A DNA stretch of 64,000 nucleotides from Sunxiuqinia sp965230765 (GTDB taxonomy: Bacteria > Bacteroidota > Bacteroidia > Bacteroidales > Prolixibacteraceae): contig CBDDLR010000001.1 in the NCBI GenBank assembly GCA_965230765.1, positions 2,294,001 to 2,358,000 on the forward strand, in the 5' to 3' direction. Position numbers and translations under genes: made by a program. This document shows positions 8,047 to 17,315 of the stretch, one piece after another. The first letter of the stretch is position 1, and each line of letters opens with the position of its first letter. The notes below the pieces were generated by a model, which saw nothing but the letters and a program-made list of their open reading frames with translations, was not told where the DNA came from and did not search any database.

Positions 8047-9108
8047 TTACCGCCAGATTTTGTTTTTGTTTAAAGCACGTTGGTATTTCCTTGCGTTGGC
8101 ATTGTGTTCGCGCAGTGTTCTTGCAAAATTGTGGGTCCCATCAAACTGATCGCTGGCACACATGTACAGGTAGCTGTGTTTTTCGGCGTTTAAAACGGCT
8201 TCAATACTCGATACTTCTGGAAAGTTTATTGGGCCTGGTGGCAGTCCTTTGTTTTTATAGGTATTGTAAGGCGAATCAATTTCCAGGTGTTTGTTCAATA
8301 CGCGTTTAATGCCAAAGTCGCCCAGGGCAAATTTTATGGTCGGATCAGCTTGCAGCAACATGCCTCTGTTGATCCGGTTGATGTACAACCCGGCAATCCG
8401 TAGTTTTTCTTTTTTTCTTAAGCTCTCTTCCTGAACAATTGAAGCAATCGTTGAAACCTGGATCGGGGTTAGTTTTAGCTTTTCAGCCTTTTCTAACCTT
8501 TCTTTGGTCCAAAACCGATCATACTCCGCTTTCATTCTTTTCGTAAACTGTTCCGGAGTTGTTGTCCAGTAAAATTCATAAGTGTTTGGTATAAACATGG
8601 CGTGAAAGGAATGTTTATCGAACCCCAGTTCTTTAATGACTTCTTCATTGGTTAAATAATCCAATAAGGTGATGGAATCCGGCTCAATGTAACTTGAGAC
8701 TTTGCCAGCTAAATCATCAATAAACCGCAGGTTGTTGAAAATAACTGAGACAGGTTTTTGATTTCCGGCCTTTAACATGTTGACCATCTGGTTGGTGTTC
8801 ATGCCTTCGTAAAAAACGTATTTTCCAGGTTTGATAAACTGCGGATAGTCTTTTCGTTTAGATACCCATCTAAATGCTTTTTCATTGATCAGAATGTCGG
8901 CAGAATCCAGTGAATCCAAAACCTGCTGAAAACTAGCTTCTTTTGGAATAGATATGGCTCCCGGGTTTTTTACATTTTCTTCAAAAATATATTGAAACAG
9001 TTGATAGCCACGCAGACCGGCAAATACGAATGCGACAGCAAAAACAATGATCACAATTTTATTTAGCTTTGGGAAAAGCATGATGCGGTTTCTGTTTTTC
9101 AATTCCAT
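8047..9108 (-). CDS. mltG: Endolytic murein transglycosylase
   Basis: Cuts nascent glycan strands in the periplasm and so sets their length. It has one N-terminal membrane anchor (about residues 15-33, IVIIVFAVAFVFAGL) and then the YceG-like domain. The catalytic region reads ASIVQEES, with Glu228 in the position of the E. coli catalytic Glu218, followed by AGLYINRINRGMLLQADPT, a family hallmark. Length 353 aa is normal. A -7-like TATTTTTG is present on the minus strand at 9128-9135, 20 nt before the start, so it may be transcribed apart from the channel gene upstream. Confidence 0.95.
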   Translation of the reverse strand: MELKNRNRIMLFPKLNKIVIIVFAVAFVFAGLRGYQLFQYIFEENVKNPGAISIPKEASFQQVLDSLDSADILINEKAFRWVSKRKDYPQFIKPGKYVFYEGMNTNQMVNMLKAGNQKPVSVIFNNLRFIDDLAGKVSSYIEPDSITLLDYLTNEEVIKELGFDKHSFHAMFIPNTYEFYWTTTPEQFTKRMKAEYDRFWTKERLEKAEKLKLTPIQVSTIASIVQEESLRKKEKLRIAGLYINRINRGMLLQADPTIKFALGDFGIKRVLNKHLEIDSPYNTYKNKGLPPGPINFPEVSSIEAVLNAEKHSYLYMCASDQFDGTHNFARTLREHNANARKYQRALNKNKIWR

Positions 9109-9152
9109 AGTTTATTTTTTGGAGCTACAAAAATAAGCTTTTCTTTGAATCC

Positions 9153-10421
9153 TTAGTTGGAGTATTTGCTTTCCCGCTTCTCCACGGTTTTTCTAATTTC
9201 TTCTATTACTCTGGGATACTTTGAGATGAGTTTGTCAAAAGATGCTTTGTCCAATGAATAAATGTCGCAGTAAGTTAACGCCTTAACTGTTGCACTGCGG
9301 GCTTGGTTTTTAAACAGGGCTATTTCACCAAAATAATCCCCAACGTTTAATTGGGTCAGGATTTTATCTTCGGACTGCGTCAAGGTGTTTAGTTCACCAT
9401 TCACCACAAAATACATTTTATCCCCTTCATCACCAGCTTTGAAAATACAATCACCGGGTGTTAGGAAAATTGGTTTTAATGAAAGGGCAATTTCCTGTTT
9501 AAACAGATCGGATGCATTTTTGAAAATGGAAACCTTTTCAATGACATCTTTTTTCAGGTAAAGGCCCACTTCGGTTTGCAGGTTTTCCGGGAGTGTTCTT
9601 AAAAATTGTGTTTCATCATAACCCAGTCGGTTTCTCCACATGTGCTTGTAAAAGTCAACAATCTTGCTCCGCATACTTTTAGGTAAGGTGCGGTAATGCA
9701 TTAAGGAGGTTAGTCCATCCATATTTTCTTCATACCGAACACGTGCCGGATCTTTCCTAACCAATTGGCTGGCTACTGCACCAATAATAAAGGTTAATAC
9801 CCCAAAACCGAAGACCTGGACACAAATTGCATAAATCTTTTGAGGATTGGTTATCGGGGTAATATCTCCATAGCCCACTGTTGTAAGAGTTGTGATTGTC
9901 CAGTACAGGTCGTTTATGTAGCTTGAAGCCATGTCAATGTTTTGTTCCTGTTCATGTATGGAATGCCACCCACAAGCAATTATATGTGTGAAAATCAGAA
10001 ACCAAAATGAAAAAGAAACGAATAGAAAGATACCTGCATATTTCACGAGGGAATGCAGCCAATTACCTAATAGATTATATAATCGGGGAAGTTTAAACAA
10101 CCTGAACAGGATGAAAAAAGGTGAAGCGTTGAACAAAGCAAATGGTATTGCTGCCAACAAGTCGGTAAATAAAATGGAGAACTTGTACCATCCCTGATCT
10201 TCCAATTCAATGCACCTTGCTTTTTTCCTCGATGAGAATATGTATGCGTTTAAAAGAAAATCTACCATGAAAATTACAGAAATGAGTTGATATATCGGTT
10301 TTCCAGAAACTGTAACTGCTTCATATGCAAAATCCAGGGGAGCCATAATTGCAGCATAAATGGCTGCGAAAATGACCACGATATTCCATGTGTGATAAAT
10401 GGTTTTGTTTTTGTTAGGCAT
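9153..10421 (-). CDS. Voltage-gated-like K+ channel with cyclic-nucleotide-binding domain
   Basis: A 422-aa inner-membrane protein built like KAT/HCN/MloK1 channels. Six hydrophobic segments lie between residues 12 and 215; a weakly charged S4-like helix is at about 104-118. The pore helix and selectivity filter read TTLTTVGYGD (filter 181-186), so K+ selectivity is expected. A C-linker follows, then a cNMP-binding domain at about 300-415 with GDEGDKMYFVVNGE and the phosphate-binding FGEIALFKNQARSAT. Four subunits would form the pore, gated by cAMP or cGMP; ligand unknown. The sparse S4 charges suggest weak voltage sensitivity. Confidence 0.92.
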   Translation of the reverse strand: MPNKNKTIYHTWNIVVIFAAIYAAIMAPLDFAYEAVTVSGKPIYQLISVIFMVDFLLNAYIFSSRKKARCIELEDQGWYKFSILFTDLLAAIPFALFNASPFFILFRLFKLPRLYNLLGNWLHSLVKYAGIFLFVSFSFWFLIFTHIIACGWHSIHEQEQNIDMASSYINDLYWTITTLTTVGYGDITPITNPQKIYAICVQVFGFGVLTFIIGAVASQLVRKDPARVRYEENMDGLTSLMHYRTLPKSMRSKIVDFYKHMWRNRLGYDETQFLRTLPENLQTEVGLYLKKDVIEKVSIFKNASDLFKQEIALSLKPIFLTPGDCIFKAGDEGDKMYFVVNGELNTLTQSEDKILTQLNVGDYFGEIALFKNQARSATVKALTYCDIYSLDKASFDKLISKYPRVIEEIRKTVEKRESKYSN

Positions 10422-10511
10422 AAAGTAGCTTCTTTATAGATCATGTAAAAGAATAAAAATTAGCTCATAAATCCTAGTTCTGAGCTTCCTTGCTTGAAAG
10501 AGCATTTATAA

Positions 10512-10541
10512 AAAAAGGGCAAACCCGAATTCGGATTTGCC
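10512..10541 (-). terminator. Rho-independent terminator of the AraC-type gene
   Basis: The inverted repeat 10518-10529 / 10530-10541 (GGCAAAcCCGAA arms, one mismatch) is followed on the minus strand by a run of T residues. It lies 27 nt after the regulator's stop. Confidence 0.75.
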
Positions 10542-10567
10542 ATTGCATCCCAACTGACTAGATACAT

Positions 10568-11479
10568 CTAATTTACACTCCGGTATTCTGCCGGGCTTAT
10601 GCTTGTTTTCTTTTTAAAAAGCTTACTGAAATGCTGTGGGTATTCAAAGCCTAGTTCATAGGCAATTTGACTGATGGAGTCAGTTGTGCTCAACAACGAA
10701 GTTTTAGCTTTTTCAACGACATAGTGGTGAATGTGCTCTTGTGCATTCCTTCCTGTTTCTTTTTTCAGGAGATCACTTAAATAGTTTGGGGACATGCCTA
10801 ATTCTGTTCCACAATATGAAACAGTTGGAATCCCTAAATCCAGAGGTCTTTCAGAACGATAATAATCCTTGAGTAAACGCTCGAAACTACTTACTACATC
10901 ACTGTTTAGGTTGGTGCGGACATAAAATTGCCGATCGTAGTAGCGTGTGCAATAATCCAGCATCAACTCAATATTTGAGATGATTAGTTTTTGGCTGTGC
11001 TTATCGATGTTCTGACTGTATTCTTTAATAATTTTCTCCAGCAAATCTTTGATCGTTTGTTTTTCTTCATCTGATAAATGCAAGGCTTCATGGACATCGT
11101 ATGAGAAAAATGAATAGTTATCAATATTCTTCCCCAATTCAGATTTGCGGATCAGGTCCGGGTGAAAAGCCAGTGTCCATCCTTTCGGTTCATGCTCTTT
11201 GCTAATGTTATCAAATGAAACGACCTGTCCCGGACTAGTGAAAATCATGGTGCCTTCTTTAAAGTCATAGGAGTTCCTACCATATTGAAACGATCCCTCG
11301 TTACATTTTTTTAAAATCACCTGATAAAAGTCAAACGATAATTTAACGTTGCCAAGTTCTTTCTTAGGCTTAAAGTCTTTGTGCATGAATACACTTACCA
11401 ATGGATGTTTAGGTTTCTTTAAACCCATTGCGTCATGGGATTCAGAGATTGTTTTAAGCCGGATAATATCTTTCATCAT
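10568..11479 (-). CDS. AraC-family transcriptional regulator
   Basis: A 303-aa DNA-binding protein. The N-terminal about 190 residues form a cupin-like sensing domain of the type in short AraC regulators (KKCNEGSFQYGRNSYDFKEGTMIFTSPGQV). The C-terminal about 100 residues hold the two helix-turn-helix units: VSYCGTELGMSPNYLSDLLKKETG and ISQIAYELGFEYPQHFSKLFKKKTSISPAEYR. Such proteins often control a neighbouring short-chain dehydrogenase. Here the neighbour upstream is a decayed SDR gene (11518-11780), so the regulator may have lost its original target. Confidence 0.93.
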   Translation of the reverse strand: MMKDIIRLKTISESHDAMGLKKPKHPLVSVFMHKDFKPKKELGNVKLSFDFYQVILKKCNEGSFQYGRNSYDFKEGTMIFTSPGQVVSFDNISKEHEPKGWTLAFHPDLIRKSELGKNIDNYSFFSYDVHEALHLSDEEKQTIKDLLEKIIKEYSQNIDKHSQKLIISNIELMLDYCTRYYDRQFYVRTNLNSDVVSSFERLLKDYYRSERPLDLGIPTVSYCGTELGMSPNYLSDLLKKETGRNAQEHIHHYVVEKAKTSLLSTTDSISQIAYELGFEYPQHFSKLFKKKTSISPAEYRSVN

Positions 11480-11517
11480 TCTACATTAAATATACAAATC
11501 TTATTTTTCAAAACGCA

Positions 11518-11780
11518 TTAACCTGCATTATTGACCAAAACATCAATCTTACCTTCTTTTTTAATAATATTTGACCTACCGTTACTTCAATGTCTTCTTC
11601 CTTGGTGATATCTAGTTTTATTGCATGTCCACCCAAGTCAACGAGATCTTTCATTTTTTCAATTCTTCGGGCAGCACCGTAAACAACATACCCTTCGTTG
11701 ATTAAACGTATGGCAGCAGCTTTTCCAATCCCTGCAGATGCAGCTGTAATTACTAGTACTTTTTTAGTTATGTATTTTTA
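11518..11780 (-). pseudogene. Short-chain dehydrogenase remnant (frameshifted, truncated)
   Basis: Translation of the minus strand gives an SDR N-terminus: KKVLVITAASAGIGKAAA (the TGxxxGxG-type nucleotide loop), then VVYGAARRIEKM and HAIKLDITKEEDIE. The frame then shifts by one, and in the new frame IIKKEGKIDVLVNNAG appears and stops at once (stop at 11518-11520). There is no ATG/GTG/TTG in frame before the loop, and a stop lies just upstream. The catalytic YxxxK part is missing. It is therefore the first third of a dead SDR gene. Confidence 0.75.
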
Positions 11781-11865
11781 GTTTTCTGCACAAAGTTACC
11801 TCATCTTCAACAGTTAGACTTACATCTATTGCTTGAATTTCAATGCATTATCCAGACCTGGTATG

Positions 11866-12564
11866 TTATAAATTGATTAACTTTCTAATATCACGGTTCT
11901 CAAAGGTTTGCGATGACAGTTCAGCTTTTAAGCCTTCATTCACCATGGCTTTTGCCAAATCATGGTCTTTTATGCCCAAAGAAGGCGAGAGCCTGAAGAT
12001 TAAATTGTATAGTGGCTGGAACAGTTTGTAATCCCATGAAGATGGTCTTCTTTTTCCTGTTGGTTTGATAAAACCTGGTCTGAAAATATATTTCTTTGGA
12101 AAGGATGTCAGGTTTGCCAGGTTTTCAGCTTTACCTTTGGCTTTAGCAAAAATCATCCTGCTTTGTTCAGAAGGATCGGCACCTGCAGCTCCAAACAATA
12201 CAAATGTTGCGCTAGGGCTGTGTTTCTCCAGTTCATCGGTAAACGCTTTCTGATAGTCGCAGGTAATTTTTATGTAATCTTCTTTAGTTACCTGATTTTG
12301 ATAAACAGCCAAACAATAAATGCACAAATCGATGTTTGAAAATTCTTGTTTCATCCCAGAAAAGTCAAGGAAATCGGTATGCTCAATCTCTTTTAGCTTT
12401 TTATGGTTCAAGCCTGTTTTTTTTCTGCCAACAGAAATTACTTCACCAACACGGTTATCATCAAGCAAATGTTTAAGAACATAGCTCCCGACCATACCTG
12501 TAGCCCCTGTAATAACGACGTTTTTCCCTTTTTGCGTTGTTGTATTGCTGATGTTAGCATTCAT
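11866..12564 (-). CDS. NAD(P)-binding protein, atypical SDR
   Basis: A 232-aa Rossmann-fold protein. It has GATGMVG near the N-terminus (VVITGATGMVGSYVLKHLL), a basic VGRKK after the second strand that suggests NADP(H), and a short C-terminal lobe containing FRPGFIKPTGKRRPSSW. The set resembles the HTATIP2/TIP30-like and YbjT-like atypical SDRs. The classical YxxxK motif is not evident, so it may sense redox state or bind a ligand more than catalyse. It sits just upstream of the SDR remnant on the same strand. The substrate is unknown. Confidence 0.78.
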   Translation of the reverse strand: MNANISNTTTQKGKNVVITGATGMVGSYVLKHLLDDNRVGEVISVGRKKTGLNHKKLKEIEHTDFLDFSGMKQEFSNIDLCIYCLAVYQNQVTKEDYIKITCDYQKAFTDELEKHSPSATFVLFGAAGADPSEQSRMIFAKAKGKAENLANLTSFPKKYIFRPGFIKPTGKRRPSSWDYKLFQPLYNLIFRLSPSLGIKDHDLAKAMVNEGLKAELSSQTFENRDIRKLINL

Positions 12565-12691
12565 GTGTTCAATTCTTTGAATGATTGTTTTTTTCGTTTC
12601 TAAAATTACGTGTTGACTTATTGAAAGTTGTATACTTTTTACAGAATGTTCAATATCAATTACTCATTGAACCTAAAGTTTTTATAAAAAA

Positions 12692-12845
12692 GAGCCTGTC
12701 CAAAAAGTAAGCATAATTGTGTATTTCCTGAAATTCAGTTTTACCCTAACCCTAAAGGGGCCTGAACTTCAACGACTTCCCTTTAGGGAATGTAAGGGTA
12801 AAAGTCGTTGAAGGTGCAGATAAGGTACTTTTTGGACAGCCTCCT
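12692..12845. mobile_element. MITE-like palindromic element, 154 bp
   Basis: 18-bp terminal inverted repeats GAG(C/G)CTGTCCAAAAAGTA occupy 12692-12709 and 12828-12845 with one mismatch. Inside are nested inverted repeats (CTTCAACGACTT with AAGTCGTTGAAG, and CCCTAAAGGG with CCCTTTAGGG), so the whole unit folds into one long hairpin. It has no coding capacity. It fills most of the gap between the NAD(P)-binding protein and the alcohol dehydrogenase. These are marks of a non-autonomous miniature inverted-repeat element; I see no clear target-site duplication. Confidence 0.65.
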
Positions 12846-12866
12846 GTATAAACCACGAAACAAGTT

Positions 12867-14012
12867 TTACGCATTATTTAAAACATACGTAAGCATATCT
12901 TTTGAATAAAGTGCTTCTGCACCATATCGTTTGGCTATCGGAAGCAGGTCTTCAATAATTTCTGGAATACAATCTTTTGAAATATTTCCTTCTTCCAACG
13001 ATACCGGAGTGCCAATTTGACGGTACCAGTTTTTTAGTGCATCAATTCCGGCATCGGCACCTTCAACTCCAAATATCTCTTTGGCAAAACGATCGAAACG
13101 CTCAGGCAGTAATTGTTTTTGCCATTGCATCCATGCGGGCACTATAATGGAGAGTCCTGCTCCGTGGGCTATATCATAAAGTGCCGATAAAGTATGTTCT
13201 ATAAAGTGGGTGTCAAAACGGTTTCCTTCAACACCACAGAATGTGCTTAAGTTAAGTGCGTTGGTTGCAGCCCAGGCAAACTCGGCACGTGCATCGTAAT
13301 CGTCTGCATTTTCAAGCAAGGTATTGGTTGTACGAATCACCGTGCGAAGAATGTTTTCGATGTACCCTGCAATGTATTCAGGTAAATGGGTTGCCGTTAG
13401 GTATAAATCCAGGCAGTGGGCAAAAATATCGGCAGCAGAGTAAGTCAAATACTCTTTAGATACGGTGGATTGCAATTCAGGATTGATAACGGACACTGTT
13501 GGGAAAATAGCCGGACCAATCATGCTCAACTTATCCTTGGTGTCTTCTTTTCCAACAACTGCAAAGTTGTTCATTTCACTACCTGTTGCAGCCAGGGTCA
13601 TAATGTCGAAAATCTTCAAGGCTTTCAGAGGAACAGCCTTATGTGTAAAGAAGTCCCACACATCGCCTTCGTAAACAGCTCCGGCTGCAATGGCTTTTAC
13701 CGAGTCCAATACCGATCCGCCACCTACGCCTAAGATTGCATCAGCCCCGCAGCTTTTTGCTAACTCAACCCCTTCATAAACTTTACTTAAAACCGGGTTG
13801 CTTTTAACACCTCCCAATTCTTCAAAAGTAATATCGTTTGCAGCTAAAGAAGCGGATACCTTATCGAACAACCCGCTTTTTTTAATTCGGTCAGAACCAT
13901 AAACTACCAATACTTTTTTGATGCCGTATTCAGCAATGTATTTACCAATATTTTCCTCTTTTCCTTTCCCAAACTCTATTCTTGTTGGGTTATAAAATTT
14001 GAAGTCTTTCAT
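12867..14012 (-). CDS. Iron-containing alcohol dehydrogenase (BDH/YqhD-like)
   Basis: A 381-aa group III metal-dependent alcohol/aldehyde oxidoreductase. The N-terminus (FKFYNPTRIEFGKGKEE) and the GVGGGSVLDSVKAIAAG nucleotide loop are typical of the NADPH-dependent butanol dehydrogenase / YqhD branch. The metal-binding His residues are seen in DIFAHCLDLY, FIEHTLSALYDIAHGAGLS. It likely reduces aldehydes to alcohols as an electron sink or for detoxification; the physiological substrate is not known. Monocistronic on the minus strand, following the GAF protein gene and its terminator. Confidence 0.93.
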   Translation of the reverse strand: MKDFKFYNPTRIEFGKGKEENIGKYIAEYGIKKVLVVYGSDRIKKSGLFDKVSASLAANDITFEELGGVKSNPVLSKVYEGVELAKSCGADAILGVGGGSVLDSVKAIAAGAVYEGDVWDFFTHKAVPLKALKIFDIMTLAATGSEMNNFAVVGKEDTKDKLSMIGPAIFPTVSVINPELQSTVSKEYLTYSAADIFAHCLDLYLTATHLPEYIAGYIENILRTVIRTTNTLLENADDYDARAEFAWAATNALNLSTFCGVEGNRFDTHFIEHTLSALYDIAHGAGLSIIVPAWMQWQKQLLPERFDRFAKEIFGVEGADAGIDALKNWYRQIGTPVSLEEGNISKDCIPEIIEDLLPIAKRYGAEALYSKDMLTYVLNNA

Positions 14013-14108
14013 TGTTTAATTTTTTAATAATTTAAGCACAGTAAAATTACTGGAAATAAAGTAAAAGTATTTATACAAATTACAGGTTGTTGAATACCTA
14101 TTACAGAT

Positions 14109-14142
14109 TAAAAAAGCATCAACTTTAATAAGCTGATGCTTT
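14109..14142 (-). terminator. Rho-independent terminator of the GAF-domain gene
   Basis: Stem AAAGCATCA / TGATGCTTT (14113-14121 with 14134-14142) with T-run on the minus strand side, 40 nt after the stop of the 790-aa gene. Confidence 0.7.
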
Positions 14143-14181
14143 GCAATATACTAGAACAATTAATTGTTTCTGATTTGATCA

Positions 14182-16554
14182 TCATATCTGCTCAATCACT
14201 TTTTTGATTTCGTCCATAATAATTTCACCATTGGCTGCGGGTTCGCCAAAGTTTACTTCAACCCGAAGTGCCCTTAGGCCTGATGCACCTTTTAAATCTT
14301 CTAACTCAACGTCTTCAATGGTTTCTTTGATGTAGTTTTTCGAAATCAGGTATTCAAGGTATTTTTTGTATTCCTCAATTTCTTCGGCATGCGAATAGAT
14401 GATGGCAATTTTGCCAACCTGGGTTACCCGCTCATTGGTTCCTTTGATCATGGCCTTGTCAATCCGCTTTTTAGTGATTTCGTAACGAATATTGTAAGCA
14501 CCGGCTACATCAAATTTTTTCTCATCTTGCCTGAAGGTGATGCTTAACGGATTGCTGTGAACAAGGATAAGCTGGGTAATGTCAAGCTTTGTTTTAAGTT
14601 CAGGTTGGAATTCCTTGATCTTTCTGGCAACTTTTACTTTTACCAACAATTGCCATAAACGGATATTTTTCAGGTAGATTTCATTATAGTCCAAATCTTT
14701 AACCAACGACTGACCGATGTATGCATTGTATTCAACACCATCCGTTCTATATTTTTCAAAGTAATGCGGGAATACCTCCTGCGCTTTTATTTCTTCTTCA
14801 TCAACAATGTCACCAACAATGTCGTTGATTTTCATGAGGCTTTCCTCAAAGTCTTTCCGTTTTTTATAGATCACATGGAGCTCGGGGTCCATTTTGTTGA
14901 AGTAATCATCAAACATGGTTTTATCGGCAATATCCCGTTGTTGAAGTTGCCTGAAAACAGGGTCAATTTCCCGCTTCAGGAATTCAATGATACTGACTTC
15001 ATCACCAGCCTTAAGCCCGTCATTTACTGTTTCTAAATGATGATCAACTTTAAATGACAACTGGTCCAACAGGGGCATTTCCGTATTGGTCATGCAATTG
15101 TTAAGTATGTGCCTGGCCATTCCCAGATGTTCCAGTAAATCAGCCTGAATACCTTTATTGCGTTCAATGGAAGAACCACGTATGTCACTTGCCCCGTAAA
15201 TTGGGACTACATCGTTGAAAATGATCTGTTCTTCTGGTGTTTTTTCACCGTTCACCTGGTTGTTGAAAATGTTTCCGGCAACCTCGCGGAACCTCCACTC
15301 AACAGTTGGGTGTATCGATGTAAAATCTTGTTGTATAATTGCCCTTATCCGGTCGTTAAATTCATCCCTGGATCGTTTTAACGCAATCGCAAATACTGGG
15401 AATACCTCATGTAACCTTTTTATTTGGTACATGTTTATTTGACCAGCTTTGCGCGCTCCAATCTCCATCATACCCACAATTTCATTTTCCAGGATCAATG
15501 GAATGATGGCGTGACTTTTAATGCCCTTTTGCAAAAATAAACTGGTCATTTTGTTTTGTTCCAGCTTGCTCAGGTCATCAGTTAATACCACATTCCTTTC
15601 TACGTAAGCCTTTTCGTAAACCGTATTTTCATATTCATGGCAACTCAGTTCTGAACGTGCTACTATGCTTTTCCAGATCACATTTTGGTTCACGTTCGAA
15701 TCAAAATCACTGAATGCAGCAAGGCCAATTTCCAGATCAGGGATTTCGAACAGAACCTTGATTTTCTCTTTAATGAGTTCAAAATTTTCCTGCTGAATTA
15801 TGGCATCTTTATCTAAAAGGATTGACTTTAATTCCGAGACAACAAAGTCGTATGTGATGTCAACGAAGGAGTATTTTAAGAATCCGGAAAACTCAAATTT
15901 ATCAAGAGGTACATACTTATTCCAATAATCCAGGTTCTCTGAATTATCAAAAAGTTTTGACATTTGCTCCTGGCTCAACTTTTTGATTTTTCCATGAGAC
16001 TTAACATCAACATATTTCGGATTGACAATCATTTTATAGTACCTGATCGATCCGGTTTTTTCATTCGTTATTTTGTAATTGAAAGGAACATCAATATCGA
16101 ACTTGAAATCGAAAAACTTCTTTAAAATAATTAAATAAGCCTGGTAGATTATAGCCAGGAACATGCTATTTTCACCCGCATCAGCTGTCGGTTCAATCTT
16201 TATAGAATCGTTTAAAATCAGATTTTTATGCAGGCTTGTGTTATAAATGGGTTTAGGTATAAAAGGTGCGCCTGCTGAAGAAATCGTAATGTCATCTTCA
16301 AGTGGATTGAAAACAAAAGCCATTAGTTTGTTGATAAGCTCCCTGTTTTGTTCAACAAATTCAAACTCACACGAATGTCCTTTAAGTTCAGGGCTGTCTT
16401 TAAGTTCACCCAAGACCATATTGGCCTGATGGTTCATTGGATGGTTGCTGTTTTCACCAATCTTTTTTATTTCTTCAATTAAATACTCAAAACTAAGTGT
16501 AGTCTTAAATGGTATTTTTGAAAAGCTGCATTGTATATTTTCCTTCTGTTTCAT
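14182..16554 (-). CDS. Large GAF-domain protein of unknown role
   Basis: A 790-aa soluble protein. Residues of about 270-400 form a GAF-type ligand domain (IPDLEIGLAAFSD, later AIIPLILENEIVGMMEIGARKAGQ). The flanking regions are long, mostly helical and not assignable to an enzyme: no histidine kinase, cyclase, GGDEF or HD motif was found. The last about 100 residues resemble an alpha/beta domain (GKIAIIYSHAEEIEEYKKYLEYL). No signal peptide or membrane segment is present. I believe similar long GAF proteins occur in other Bacteroidota without a defined function. It is transcribed alone and ends in a terminator; an inverted repeat TTACAA-N9-TTGTAA lies just upstream of the start and could be an operator. 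Confidence 0.7.
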   Translation of the reverse strand: MKQKENIQCSFSKIPFKTTLSFEYLIEEIKKIGENSNHPMNHQANMVLGELKDSPELKGHSCEFEFVEQNRELINKLMAFVFNPLEDDITISSAGAPFIPKPIYNTSLHKNLILNDSIKIEPTADAGENSMFLAIIYQAYLIILKKFFDFKFDIDVPFNYKITNEKTGSIRYYKMIVNPKYVDVKSHGKIKKLSQEQMSKLFDNSENLDYWNKYVPLDKFEFSGFLKYSFVDITYDFVVSELKSILLDKDAIIQQENFELIKEKIKVLFEIPDLEIGLAAFSDFDSNVNQNVIWKSIVARSELSCHEYENTVYEKAYVERNVVLTDDLSKLEQNKMTSLFLQKGIKSHAIIPLILENEIVGMMEIGARKAGQINMYQIKRLHEVFPVFAIALKRSRDEFNDRIRAIIQQDFTSIHPTVEWRFREVAGNIFNNQVNGEKTPEEQIIFNDVVPIYGASDIRGSSIERNKGIQADLLEHLGMARHILNNCMTNTEMPLLDQLSFKVDHHLETVNDGLKAGDEVSIIEFLKREIDPVFRQLQQRDIADKTMFDDYFNKMDPELHVIYKKRKDFEESLMKINDIVGDIVDEEEIKAQEVFPHYFEKYRTDGVEYNAYIGQSLVKDLDYNEIYLKNIRLWQLLVKVKVARKIKEFQPELKTKLDITQLILVHSNPLSITFRQDEKKFDVAGAYNIRYEITKKRIDKAMIKGTNERVTQVGKIAIIYSHAEEIEEYKKYLEYLISKNYIKETIEDVELEDLKGASGLRALRVEVNFGEPAANGEIIMDEIKKVIEQI

Positions 16555-16685
16555 TCTTTAAAAGTTTAATCCACTTACAATTGTTACGGTTGTAAAAGCG
16601 TTTCGGTTTCTTTATGTAGGTGTAACCCTCTGCCTGAGCAAGTTGTTCACTCGTCAGATTTTATTCAAAAACGTTTAAATATTGT

Positions 16686-17315
16686 TTATTTTTTTGACAA
16701 AGCCAAGCTGATCCCCAATATGCCTAAAACACCAACTTTGCTCCATTTTGTTATTTTCCAAAACTTATCGCTGTTCAGATAAATTGCAAAACGCCCGGAA
16801 AGAATTGAGATAAGTGAAAAAATTATTAATGCCTGGATCATGAAAATAAACCCAAGAACGATTAATTGGACTGTGATGTTTATACCCCCTTTGCTTATAA
16901 ATTGCGGGAGAAGAGCAATGAAAAAAAGAGAAACCTTTGGATTTAATACATTCATAAAATATCCTTTACGAACCAGTTGGAAAAAACTCTTTTTTATCTT
17001 GTTGTTTTTAATTGTCAGGTCAACAATCGACTTTTTTTCTTTCAAAGCCTGATAGGCAAGGTACAGTAAATAAGCTGCACCTAAATATTTAATGATGGAG
17101 AATACAAAAGCTGATTTTTGAATAATGATGGAAAGCCCTGTTGCAGCTGCTAAAGTATGTGTTAAAATACCTATTGCTAAACCAATGGACACTGCTATTC
17201 CATTTCGATGCCCTTTGGTAATGCTTTCAGTTAAAACGAAAATATTGTCGGGACCAGGCATTAAGGTAAGCAAAATTGCAGCTCCCAAAAAAGAAAGGAT
17301 CAATTCAACTTGCAT
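16686..17315 (-). CDS. LysE/RhtB-family exporter
   Basis: A 209-aa inner-membrane protein with about six hydrophobic segments. It opens with the family signature (LLTLMPGPDNIFVL) and has YLGAAYLLYLAYQAL and the Lys-rich cytoplasmic loop before FFQLVRKGYFMNVLNPK. Members export amino acids or their derivatives (for example threonine, homoserine, lysine). The substrate is not deducible. The start codon shares one base with the stop of the M81 peptidase gene (TAATG), so the two are translationally coupled; a link between peptide or amide breakdown and export of the released amino acid is a reasonable guess. Confidence 0.9.
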   Translation of the reverse strand: MQVELILSFLGAAILLTLMPGPDNIFVLTESITKGHRNGIAVSIGLAIGILTHTLAAATGLSIIIQKSAFVFSIIKYLGAAYLLYLAYQALKEKKSIVDLTIKNNKIKKSFFQLVRKGYFMNVLNPKVSLFFIALLPQFISKGGINITVQLIVLGFIFMIQALIIFSLISILSGRFAIYLNSDKFWKITKWSKVGVLGILGISLALSKK

